NCBI GenBank assembly: GCA_963847945.1 | Contig: CAWKBX010000009.1 | Span: forward strand, 1,116,001-1,180,000 | Source of the DNA: JANMJD01 sp963847945 | GTDB taxonomy: Bacteria > Actinomycetota > Acidimicrobiia > Acidimicrobiales > Ilumatobacteraceae | Reading direction: 5' to 3' | Length of the DNA: 64,000 nt | Shown: in pieces, positions 32,953 through 42,274 of the stretch | Layout of the letters: each line of letters starts with the position of its first letter | Position numbering within the stretch: position 1 is the first letter of the stretch | Notes under the pieces: generated by a model | Told to the model about the DNA's origin: nothing | The model's input: only the letters and a program-made list of their open reading frames with translations | Database searches by the model: none | Position numbers and translations under genes: made by a program

Positions 32953-33719
32953 CGGCATCTGCGCCGGTTGCGTTCGGCGACCAGCGACAGCGGAAGCATC
33001 GCCGTCCCCCCGACAATTGCCACCAACGGGTCGGCGAAGTAGCGGGCGAATCCAATGGTCTCCAACACTCCCACGGCGGTGTACTCGCGGACCAGCGCCC
33101 CGTCGGCGTCGGCATCGGGAGGAAGCAGCCGTTCGAGGCCGGCCATCACCGCGGCCGAGACGAGGAGCCAGCCGAGGTAGTTCGACAGGGGAATCCCGCG
33201 GTACCGGCCCCGGCGTCGCCACTGCCAATACCCTTCGCCGACCATCTGCGGATCGAGAAAGAGGTCCCACGCGGTGAGCGCGGCGGCCCCGAGGCCAATG
33301 CGACGGGCGGGGGTCGACGCGGTGCCCAGGGCCGCGTGGGCTGTTTCGCGAGCTGGCACGGCCATCGCGAACCAGGCGGCCGGGACGAGCCATGGCACGC
33401 CTCCGAAGGTCGGTCGCAGCGCCCCGGTGTAGCGGTACCGGCCGAATGGAAACCCGCTCGTCGATCCCGTCCACTCGGCCGCCGCGGTGCCGACGCCGAC
33501 GGTCAATACCGTCCTGATGACGTGGCGCACGGACCATCGATGGGCGACGCGGCCCGCCGTCGTCAGCGCCAGGCTGGTGACCACCACGCTTGCGAGATGT
33601 CGCCGGGCGCGACCGGTGGGCCGACACAGCGGTGTGGCAATCATCGCCGCCAACGTCAGCGCCGGCGGAAGGTGTTGGAGCCGCTCCTGCCACCGAGCCG
33701 CGGGAACGCGACCGGTCAT
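32949..33719 (-). CDS. cruF: carotenoid 1,2-hydratase, CruF/DUF422 family
   Basis: 256 residues, multi-pass membrane protein, coupled to crtB upstream and the desaturase downstream by ATGA overlaps. The family blocks are clear: EWTGSTSGFPFGRYRYTGAL, then VPWLVPAAWFAMAVPARETA, then AWDLFLDPQMVGEGYWQWRR with YRGIPLSNYLGW. Members (CruF, bisanhydrobacterioruberin hydratase) add water to the C-1,2 double bond of an acyclic psi end group. This implies that at least one end of the final carotenoid is hydrated and not cyclised. Confidence 0.88.
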   Translation of the reverse strand: MTGRVPAARWQERLQHLPPALTLAAMIATPLCRPTGRARRHLASVVVTSLALTTAGRVAHRWSVRHVIRTVLTVGVGTAAAEWTGSTSGFPFGRYRYTGALRPTFGGVPWLVPAAWFAMAVPARETAHAALGTASTPARRIGLGAAALTAWDLFLDPQMVGEGYWQWRRRGRYRGIPLSNYLGWLLVSAAVMAGLERLLPPDADADGALVREYTAVGVLETIGFARYFADPLVAIVGGTAMLPLSLVAERNRRRCR

Positions 33720-34558
33720 CGCAGGAGCCGGGCGACCATTGCCGCCTTGCGCCACGTGGGCACCCTCACCCGGCGGGTGAAGACGTCGTAGTCCTGGGCC
33801 TCGATGCCGTCGAGAATGCGGGAGTAGAGCACGCGGGCGGCCGAGACGCAGCGGGCCGAGGCGTCGGGCAGCATGGCGATTCCGAGATCGGCCGAGGCGT
33901 ACAGCTCACGGCAGCGGGCGATCTCGAACTTCATCAGCGCGACGAAGTCCGCGGTGCATTGGCGGGTGGTCAGATCGACGTTGAAACGGCTGAGGTCGGC
34001 TTGGGGGATGTACTGGCGGCCACGGTCGAGGTCCTCGGCGATGTCGCGTAGAAAGTTCGTCAGCTGGAAGGCGGTGCCCAGGTCGCGAGCGTGCCCCAGC
34101 GCCTCGGGTCGGAGTGGCTCGAGAATCGGCAACATCATCTCGCCGATCACGGCCGCCGAGCCGTCGGTATAGACCAACAGGTCGTCCCAAGTCTCGTAGT
34201 GGTCGATCGACAGATCCATGGTCATCGACCGGAGGAATCGCCGAAAACACTCGACGTCGATGTCGAAGGCGCGCACTGTGTGGACGACGGCCTTGAGCAC
34301 CGCGTCGTCGGATCGACCGCGATCGAGGTCGGCGAAGAACCGTTCGCCAAGCTTTTTCAGCGCCTCGGTTCGGGCGGCGATGGGGGCGGGGCCGAGATCG
34401 TCGACGATGTCGTCGGCATAGCGGCAGAACGCATAGAGCGCGTGAACGTGGTGTCGCTTCACGCTCGGCAGGACTTTGGTCGACCAGTAGTACGTCGTTC
34501 CATACCGCTTGTTGAGCTCGCGGCATCGCGAATAGCTGGTTTCAAGGGTGGTGACCAC
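33716..34558 (-). CDS. crtB: phytoene synthase
   Basis: 280 residues from a GTG at 34558. YALYAFCRYADDIVDDLG-type motif (HALYAFCRYADDIVDD) is the first Asp-rich substrate site, and LGTAFQLTNFLRDIAEDLDRGRQYIP the second. The enzyme condenses two GGPP molecules to phytoene, the first committed carotenoid step. The frame is open further upstream but loses similarity there and would overlap the divergent gene's leader. It heads a tightly coupled set crtB-cruF-desaturase-glycosyltransferase, so expression of the whole branch is set by the promoter in 34559-34664, where two palindromes lie. Confidence 0.93.
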   Translation of the reverse strand: MVTTLETSYSRCRELNKRYGTTYYWSTKVLPSVKRHHVHALYAFCRYADDIVDDLGPAPIAARTEALKKLGERFFADLDRGRSDDAVLKAVVHTVRAFDIDVECFRRFLRSMTMDLSIDHYETWDDLLVYTDGSAAVIGEMMLPILEPLRPEALGHARDLGTAFQLTNFLRDIAEDLDRGRQYIPQADLSRFNVDLTTRQCTADFVALMKFEIARCRELYASADLGIAMLPDASARCVSAARVLYSRILDGIEAQDYDVFTRRVRVPTWRKAAMVARLLR

Positions 34559-34622
34559 GCGGCTGACGCTACTGCGAACACCCAAATCGAGTCTGAGCGA
34601 GCCCCGACTTGATCTCAATTCG

Positions 34623-34653
34623 ACACTGAGTAGTGTATTGCACACTTCAAGTG
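34623..34653. promoter_or_regulatory. two palindromes between divergent crtB and amine-oxidase-like gene
   Basis: ACACT-GAGT-AGTGT (34623-34636) and CACTT-C-AAGTG (34643-34653) lie in the 106-base divergent region and are relatively AT-rich. Carotenoid promoters in several bacteria are controlled by MerR-type CarH/LitR light sensors binding such repeats; no regulator of that type is in the window, so the protein is unknown. Confidence 0.45.
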
Positions 34654-34664
34654 AGCTTTCTCTC

Positions 34665-36044
34665 ATGAGTTGGACGGGCGTCGTGCAGTATCGAGTTCTA
34701 CCGATCGTTGGAATCCTGGTGGCCGGGGCCTGTGGCGCGCTCGTTGCGATCTCGGCCGACCCGGGGCGAGGAGCCACGGCGCAACCGCCGATCGACCGGG
34801 TTTCCACCCCGGCATTGGCGACCTCGACGCAGTACCAACCCGATCTCACCGATGCCGAGGCCGCTCGGGCGGTGATGATCGCCCGCTCGGCGGGGGCGTC
34901 AACATCCCGACCGACGGGGCCGATCGGCCAGGCGATTCTGGCCTATCCCTCCGGCGGCGAGCAGCCGTTCTTCGCCGACCGCATCGTCTACGTCACCTTC
35001 CATCGCAGCGAACTCGCCGACCCGTCGGCGGGTATGTGGATCGACCTGACGACGGGAGACATCGTCGGCGATTGGGCCGACTCGCCGGGCGAGCCACCAC
35101 CCGTTGCCGACGAGGCCGCAGTGGATGTTCGTCCGATCGGCCTGCTCGCCCAGCCCGGTCCGCGGGTGCAGTGGGGTGGCTGGTCGATGACGACCGAGGT
35201 GTCGGCGAACGAGGAAGGCTTGGCCTTGCGTGACGTGCGCTTTGCTGGTCATCTGGTGGCGACCAAACTCTCGATGCCGGTGATGACGGTGGTCTACGAC
35301 GCGGGGATGTGTGGCCCGTTTGCCGATCGCATCGGCCGTCCGCTACTCGATATCGATTGGGCCGATGGTCAATCAATGGCCTACCGCGAGTTGACGATCG
35401 ACGGCGTGAAGTGGCGCGAGCTGGGCGTGCGAAACCAGATCGGCGACTACGACCTGTACCAGTCGTATCTGTTCTCGCCGACGGGGGTGATGGAGGCCCG
35501 GTTGTCGGGAAGCGGCCTGCAATGCCTGGCCAACCACCAGCACTTCCCGACGTTCTATCTGCACCCGGATATCGACGGCGGCCGGGACGACCGGATGACG
35601 TCGATCGGCGGTGAGGTGATTGCCACGGAGTCCGACGCGGCCCTTGGCGCGGGTTGGCAGGTTGTCGATCCGACGACGCGGACCACTGTGGAGCTGGGTC
35701 CGGCTCGCGCCATCGTCCCAGGGCCGTCATCGGGAGAGGAACCGGTCATCGACGGGCCGAGGATCGGGGTGCGGCGCTACCGGCCCACGGAGGACGCCGG
35801 CTGGCGATGGGGAGCGCTGACATCGTTCTTCCCGTACGGTGACTCCGAGACGCTTGGTGGCGACCTGGCCATCTGGTATCAGGCGCAGATGGGGCACGAG
35901 GCCAGCGAGGGTGCGGTGCATTGGCATACCACTGGAATGCGGCTCACGGTGACGACCGCAGGAAGGGCTCCCGTCGTCGCCGAGGAGCTCAATGGTGCAG
36001 CGACGGCCACAGATCCAGCGATGAAAGGTGCTCTTCGTGGTTAA
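34665..36044 (+). CDS. secreted protein resembling copper amine oxidase catalytic domain
   Basis: 459 residues with an N-terminal signal/anchor (VLPIVGILVAGACGALVAI). Several stretches recall copper amine oxidases: IGDYDLYQSYLF in the place of the N-Y-[DE]-Y cofactor motif (Asp replaces the Asn, the modifiable Tyr stays), LANHQHFPTFYLHPDIDGG for the copper-binding H-x-H plus the following R-x-D-x-x-[ID]-D-G, and VHWHTTGMRLT near the C terminus for the third histidine. The catalytic-base motif is not obvious and the protein is shorter than the usual 640+ residues. It could be a reduced amine oxidase or an inactive relative. Confidence 0.5.
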   Translation: MSWTGVVQYRVLPIVGILVAGACGALVAISADPGRGATAQPPIDRVSTPALATSTQYQPDLTDAEAARAVMIARSAGASTSRPTGPIGQAILAYPSGGEQPFFADRIVYVTFHRSELADPSAGMWIDLTTGDIVGDWADSPGEPPPVADEAAVDVRPIGLLAQPGPRVQWGGWSMTTEVSANEEGLALRDVRFAGHLVATKLSMPVMTVVYDAGMCGPFADRIGRPLLDIDWADGQSMAYRELTIDGVKWRELGVRNQIGDYDLYQSYLFSPTGVMEARLSGSGLQCLANHQHFPTFYLHPDIDGGRDDRMTSIGGEVIATESDAALGAGWQVVDPTTRTTVELGPARAIVPGPSSGEEPVIDGPRIGVRRYRPTEDAGWRWGALTSFFPYGDSETLGGDLAIWYQAQMGHEASEGAVHWHTTGMRLTVTTAGRAPVVAEELNGAATATDPAMKGALRG

Positions 36045-36128
36045 TCGTGCGCTGTGTGTTGCGAAATGGTGGAAAAGGCGCGAGACTCAATCGCAAAGAG
36101 CGGCTAATCAAACGCGAAGAGGGTGGAC

Positions 36129-38179
36129 ATGATGAGGTCGAGGAGTGTGATCGGAGCCGTTTTTGTGGTGGCCTTGGGGTTGCTACAAACGGCCCCCACC
36201 CCAAGCTCAGCCGCGGGGCTCCTACCGGCATGCCGCGTGCTCGCCTCGGGGCGGAACAACAATGGTCAGCTCGGAGACGGCACGATCGTCGATCGCTCGT
36301 CGCCCGTTCCGTTCCTGCTGCCGACGAGCGAGAGCGCCCGCAGCGTCGAGATCGCCTCGGGCGGGACGGCCCCCGGGGTGAACGTACTCACCTACTCGGG
36401 CAAGGTGTATTCCGCCGGGTTGAACAATCACGGCCAACTGGGTGATGGCACCACGACCGACCGCTTCACCCCGGTGGGCTTCGTGCTCCCGCCCGGTGAA
36501 CGGGCGGCCGACGTGGTCGGGGCGGGCAACACGACGTACGTGTTAACGCGAACCGGCCGTGCCTTCGGTGCGGGTCGCAACCACAAGGGTCAGCTGGGCG
36601 ACGGGACGCTGACATCTCCGCGGTACCGGTGGAGCTCCCGCTTCCCGCAGGCCAGGTCGCGGCCAAGATCTTCCCCGGTCTCGAGTCGGTCTACATCGTG
36701 TCGACGACCGGAGTGCTGTACGCCGTTGGCGGCAACTACTTCGGCCAATTCGGCCAGGGCAACCAGACCGATGCAACGTCGCCGGTCGTGTTCCCTCTTC
36801 CGGCCGGGGAAACGGCGGTCGACGTGATCGAGGGCAGCGACGCCCTGTTGGTCCTGACCGCCTCGGGTCAAGTCTTCGGGGCCGGAACCAACGCTTTCGG
36901 ACAGCTCGGCAACGCCACGACGGTGAATTCCACAGTGCCGGTTCAGTACATCCTGCCGGTGGGGGAGACCGCGGTGCAGGTGTACCCGGGAGTGGGTTCG
37001 ACGTTTGTTCGTACTGCGTCGGGCAAGGTCTTCGGGTCCGGCTACAACACGCGCGGACAACTCGGCGACGGAACCATGCTTCCACAGGCGACGCCGGTTC
37101 AGTTCGTACTCCCCGCGGGGGAAGTGGCCGGCTCGTTGCATGTCGGCCCCGACCGGGTCTACGTGCTGACGGTGTCGGGCCGCATCTTCGGGGCGGGCGC
37201 CAACGAGACCGGCCAACTCGGCATCGGCTCGCTGGCCGACGCGCCAACGCCGACCACGATGCTCCTTCCCGCCGGAGAGGTCGCGGTCGAGGTCGACCCC
37301 ACGCTCGACGCCGTCTTCGTCCGCGTCGCCTCGGGCGCGGTGTACTCGATGGGCGCGAATGGCTTCGGCTACCTCGGCGACGGCACGTACGTGACGCGCA
37401 CAGCCCCGGTGCGTTGGGGTTTGCCGTCGACCGAGAAGGCCATCGAGGTGTCTCCGGCGCTCGGTTACGTGTTCGTGACGACGGCGCAGGGAAACACCTA
37501 CGGCGCCGGTTGGAATCTGGCCGGCAACCTGGGGGATGGCACCAACGTCAATCAACCGAGTCCCGTCATCCGGGTGAACCCGCCGGGTACCCGTATCGTG
37601 TCGACGCGCTCGATCCTCTCGAAGCACTCGTTCTCATACGGCATTTCGTGCGTCCGCACGGGCACGCTGAACGTAACGACGAAGACCACCGGCGGCCCGG
37701 CGCCCGACGTGTGGACGTTGAGCGTCGACTCGCCCAACTGCGCAATCTTGCCCGTCACCGGCACGGTTCCCGGCACCGACGGCACGGTCAAGTTCGAGAC
37801 TCTGCCGGTATATCTACCCGGGGGTGTCGTCAAGTGCATCTACGTCGTGTCGCTGCAGGCCGTGGCCGGTTTCACGGCGACCTGCCTCGAACCGTCCTAT
37901 ACCCTGCTCGATGCCCTTGAGGTCGAGGTTGTGGTCTGCAACACCGCGGCCACGCCGCCGCCGACGGTCGTGACCACCGTCGTTCCGCCATCGACGACCG
38001 GCCAGGGTGGGGTCCTCCCGAGCAATCCATCGACCCCCGCGACGGTCACGCTGCCCGAGACCGGGTCGAGCACGTCCGGCCCGTCGGTGCTGATCGCGCT
38101 GACCTTCATCGGCCTCGGGGTGCTGGCGATGTTCGGGGCGAGGCGGCGGACGGTGAGCGTGCCGGTGCGCAATAGCTGA
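36129..38179 (+). CDS. RCC1-repeat surface protein with LPETG sortase signal (frameshifted)
   Basis: A signal peptide (MMRSRSVIGAVFVVALG...) is followed by about eight beta-propeller repeats of the RCC1 type (each with G-x-N-x-x-G-Q-L-G-[DN]-G-T), a beta-sandwich-like region, and a C-terminal LPETG motif, hydrophobic helix and RRR tail, the classic sortase substrate. The frame breaks near 36612: the reading GDGTLT continues as AVPVELPLPAGQ one frame over, consistent with one lost base. Everything before and after is intact, so either a recent mutation or a base-call error. RBS GAGGG precedes the ATG at 36129. No sortase gene is in the window. Confidence 0.75.
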
Positions 38180-38201
38180 TAGACGGCTGCCCGTTGGGCG
38201 A

Positions 38202-39736
38202 TCAGGCTGCGTTGGTCGCGACCCGGGCCGCGGCCAGCCTGCCCGAGATCAGCACCATCGGAACCCCGACGCCGGGCACGGTTGACGAGCCGACGAAGAC
38301 CAGGCCGGGCACCTGGGAGTGGATGTTGTTCGGTCGGAACGGGCCGGTCTGGCGGAAGGTGTGGGCCAGGCCGAAGGGCGTTCCACGCTCCATCCCCATC
38401 GCCTCCCAGTCGCGCGGGTCATAGACCCGTTCGACGACCACGTCGGTCGGGTAGCCCAGGTCGGCCACCCGCCGGCGAAGGTCGTCGGCGATCCGCTCAC
38501 GCTCGGCCGACCAATCGACGCGGCCGTCGAGGTTGGGGGTCGGCTCCAGCACATACAGCGACGTGCAACCGTCAGGCGCCACGCCGGGGGTGTCGAGCGA
38601 ATGCAGGGTGACGAGCACCGACGGGTCGGGCATCCGTACCCCGTCACGGATGATCGCCTTGAACGCCGAGTCCCAGCCGTGCCCGAAGTGGATGTTGTGA
38701 TGGGCGGCACCCTCGGGTGGGAGGCCCTCCACGCCCGCGACCCACAGCACGCACGACGGCGAGTAGTTGCCGTGGCCCGGCCGGGCGGCGCGCGGTACGC
38801 GCACCGACGAGTCGAGCAAGGTGCGGTAGGCCACCGGCAGATCGAGGTTGCAGACCACCGCGTCGGCCTCGATGAACTCGCCGTCGACCAGTTGCACCCC
38901 GCGCACCCGCCCAGCGACGAGCCGGGATGGCGAATGACGGCGGCCACGGGGCGCCGTAGCGGAACTCGCACCCCTGCTGCGGCGATCGCCTCGGCCAGCC
39001 CGGTGGCCATGCGGTGCATCCCGCCCTCGGGGAAGAACACGCCGCGTACGGAGTCCATGTAGGTAATCACGGCATAGATCGCCAGTGCGTCGTAGGGGGC
39101 GAGGCCGGCATACATCGACTGGAACGAGAAGATCCGCCGTAGCCGCTCGTCGTCGAAGAACGAGGCGACCTTCCGGCCGAGCTTGCCGAACGCCCCGAGG
39201 CGGACCAGCTTCAACGCCGGCGCGATCGGATGCAGCAGGTCGAGCGGCGAGTCGAAGTTGACGTCGATGAAGTGGGCCATCTCGACGGTGTAGAGCTCGT
39301 GCAGCCAGGTGCAGAACCGCTCGAATCCGGCGGCGTCCTTTGGTCCGGCGAACGCCTCGATCTCGGCGAGCATCTGACGGCGGTCGTGCCAGATCCGCAG
39401 CGTCGACCCGTCGGCGTAGACGGCCCGGTACATCGGATCGACCGGCCGAATCGGGCAGTAGTCGGCCATCTCGGCCCCGACCGCCCGGAACGTGTCGGCG
39501 AGCAACTCGGGCATCGTCAGCACCGTCGGGCCGTTGTCGAGCCGGAACCCGGCCTCGGCGATCAACCCCGCTCGCCCGCCCGGGATCGCCTCGCGCTCGA
39601 CCACGGTGACGTGGTGTCCGGCGGCGATCAGGTGGGCGGCGGCCGACAGTCCACCGAGACCGGCGCCGACGACGATCACCCGCTGCGGGGCGGCAGGCAT
39701 CGTGCTGCGGGTGACTCGCTGCGGGGCGTTGGGCAT
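38202..39736 (-). CDS. crtI: phytoene desaturase CrtI (frameshifted)
   Basis: About 511 codons in two frames. The N-terminal part (39736 to about 38930) has VIVVGAGLGGLSAAAHLIAAG, GFRLDNGPTVLTMPELL and FFPEGGMHRM; the C-terminal part (about 38910 to 38202) continues with VRGVQLVDGEFIEADAVVCN and ends in PGVGVPMVLISGRLAAARV. The break near 38915-38940 is consistent with one lost base. CrtI turns phytoene into lycopene-type products. It follows the GGPP synthase gene by 10 bases, so the two form an operon. A duplicated stretch around 39700-39740 gives two possible ATG starts (39736, 39700). Confidence 0.82.
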
Positions 39737-39746
39737 CGTGCTGCGG

Positions 39747-40804
39747 TTACGCGCTGCGCCAGGCGACGTAGCGAGCCAACTCCTCGAGGGCGACCTGGGC
39801 TCGGGTCGTCAGTCCCGAGGAGGGCAGTGACTCGATGGCGGTGGTTGTCAGCTCATCGATCTGCGCTTCGAGGGCAGCCAACGCGCCGGTCTCGATGAGC
39901 ACCGCCTGAATGCGGCCCACATCGTCGTTGCTGAGATCGGGCCGACCGACCAGGCGTAGCACAGTCAGCTCGGCGGGAGTCGCCCGCTCGTGGGCGATCG
40001 CCAGCAGCGGCGTCGGCTTGCCTTCGCGTAGGTCGTCACCCACGGGCTTTCCGGTGACGTCTTGATTGCCGAATGCGCCGAGCACGTCATCGCGCATTTG
40101 GAAGGCATCGCCAAGCGGCAGACCGTACGCCGAGAGGGCGGGGAGCGCCTCGGCGGAGTTCGGATCGGCGAGCAGCGCGCCGAGGTGCAACGGGCGCTCA
40201 ATGGTGTACTTGGCGCTTTTGAACCGGGCGATCCGCTCGGCGGTGACCCGACTGCGTTCGCTGCGGGCGGTGCCGACGATGTCGAGATACTGGCCGATGT
40301 TGAGCTCGATGCGCAGTTCGGTCCACAGGCGGCGGGCCGCAACCGGGGCGTCGTGGAGCAATTCGTCGGCGTAGACAAAAGCCAGGTCACCGACCAGAAT
40401 GGCAACGCCTTCGCCAAAGCGGCGGGCTTCGCCGGCCCAGCCGCCCTCGAGCGTGGCGATCGGCGTAGGCGAGGTGGATGGTGCGCTCGCCACGTCGGGT
40501 CGACGACCCGTCCATCACGTCGTCGTGGAACAGGGCAAAGGCGTGGAGCAACTCGAACGCGGCTCCGGCATCGACCCAGGCCTGGTCGTCGGGGGAGCCG
40601 CCCAGGCCGACGAATCCCCAATAGCAGAATGCCGGTCGCAGGCGTTTGCCACCGGCGACGACCAACTGGCGGATCGCTGCCAACGGGCCCACGCAGATCG
40701 CTGTCGAGCGCAGCCCACCGGGCCTCCTCCGCCAGCAGCAGGGTATCCAGACGGGCTTCGACGGATTGCGCAATCGACGTCAGCGAGGCCGGCGGGGAAG
40801 GCAC
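39747..40804 (-). CDS. geranylgeranyl diphosphate synthase-type polyprenyl synthetase (two frameshifts)
   Basis: The three pieces of a trans-prenyltransferase are in consecutive order but in three frames: SVEARLDTLLLAEEARWA at the start, GGKRLRPAFCYW with the first Asp-rich motif FHDDVMDGSSTRRGERT in the middle, and GEARRFGEGVAILVGDLAFVYADE with the second motif FQMRDDVLGAF to the end. Removing one base near 40690 and one near 40455 restores a single frame of about 352 residues. The enzyme would make GGPP, the substrate of CrtB. The breaks look like single extra bases, and I expect the real gene to be intact. Confidence 0.8.
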
Positions 40805-40892
40805 GGCCTCAGGCTAGGCAGATTCGCGCCGATCCCGCCCGATGGAGCCCCAAGTCTCGTGGCGTGAACTGGCTGCCAAGGTAGCCCGGCCG

Positions 40893-42180
40893 CTACGGAG
40901 CGATCCCCAGCAGCACCTGGTTGCGCGAGCCCCGGAGGCATCTGCATTGGCGCACCGCACCGGTGACCGCGTCGTAGATGACGAGCGAGTTGTTGCTCGG
41001 AATGATGAAAAATTGGTCGCCGACCCCGTGCCAGATTCCTATCTGTCGCTGCCCGAAGAGCCAAAGAATCCGCATGATCGGGCCCGTGCCGTCGAATCTC
41101 GGTGCGGACTCCCGACGCGAGGTCGATGATGCTCAGCGCCTCGCCGGCGATGCGCCATCGCGAACCGTCCCGATGGCGACAGTGCACAACGGCCATCGTC
41201 TGGTCGGGGCCGCACCAAGTCCATGAAGAACGGTGCCTGGCCGACGCCGTCGGATGATCGTTTGGCAGACCTGGCCGCGAGATCGCAGGTCGACTCCCAG
41301 TAGCCGCCCGGCCTGAACACTGAGCACGAATCCCTCGCCGATGCGCTCGTAGGTGTCGTCGAGATTGATCGCATAGGCCCGGGCATCGGCTCCAAGGACG
41401 ACGGGCCGACCATCGGCCATCACCCCGACGAGGGTGTCACCGAACAAGAGGCGGCCAACGGCCGACTGACCGTACGAAGTCGTTCGCCGGTCGAGGCGAC
41501 CTGAGCAATTCCGATGCCTCGACGTCTTGGTACCACAAGGTGCCATCGGGACTGACGACCGTCCCCCAGGATCCGACCGACGACCGAGTCGTCGATGAAG
41601 GCTGGGCCGGTCGGAGCCCGCACCACCCGCACGCGTCCGCTCGTTCGATCGTCGTCGATCTCGGTGACCTGCCGGTGGCGAGATCGAGTCGGAAGACAAA
41701 CTCTGAGTTGTCGCCCACTGTGACGTAGAGCCCGAGCGGGGTGTCGGTGGGGAAGATCTGGCCGGCGCCGGAGTCGAACACCGTGGTGGTCGGGGCCTCG
41801 GTGGCGCGGCGGTGCAGCCGTCGGGAGCGGGTTGAGTTCGATCGGGTCGAAGTCGGTCGGCAGGGAGATGGGGGGCGTTGTGATGCCCGGTGTATTGGTC
41901 CGTTCAGGAGCCGTCGAGGGGGTCGACTGCTCGCCGGAGAGCCGTCATCGCGGCTGAAGGCCATGGCCGCGCCGCCGAGGGCGAGTACGCCGACGACGCC
42001 TGCGGCGACCTTCGATCCGGTCGCCCGGCCAGATGTCGACGAACCGGTCCGGCGATGTCCGACCCCGAAGGCGACGTCTTCGCCGTCATGGGGGCCGTCG
42101 TCGTCGACCAACTCGATCATCACGATCTCGTCGTCGCCCGAGGACGTAGGCCATGAGTCTCGTTGACGGCGTCCGACCAT
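40893..42180 (-). pseudogene. membrane-anchored beta-propeller-like protein, many frame changes
   Basis: Starting near 42180, the frame encodes an acidic cytoplasmic segment, a transmembrane helix (VAAGVVGVLALGGAAMAF), a Thr/Pro-rich linker and then segments such as DTPLGLYVTVGDNSEFVFRL, GTVVSPDGTLWYQDV, LVGVMADGRPVVLGADARAYAI and HGVGDQFFIIPSNNSLVIYD, which look like successive propeller blades. These pieces lie in all three frames with at least six switches in 1.3 kb. Either the gene is decayed or the sequence is poor here. Function unknown. Confidence 0.55.
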
Positions 42181-42274
42181 AACCCGAATGCCTACACCAA
42201 GAACTCGGCGATGCCAAGCCACTACCCTGCCAGTGTGGGTGGCGACACGACTACGCAGCTGGATACAACCAGCC

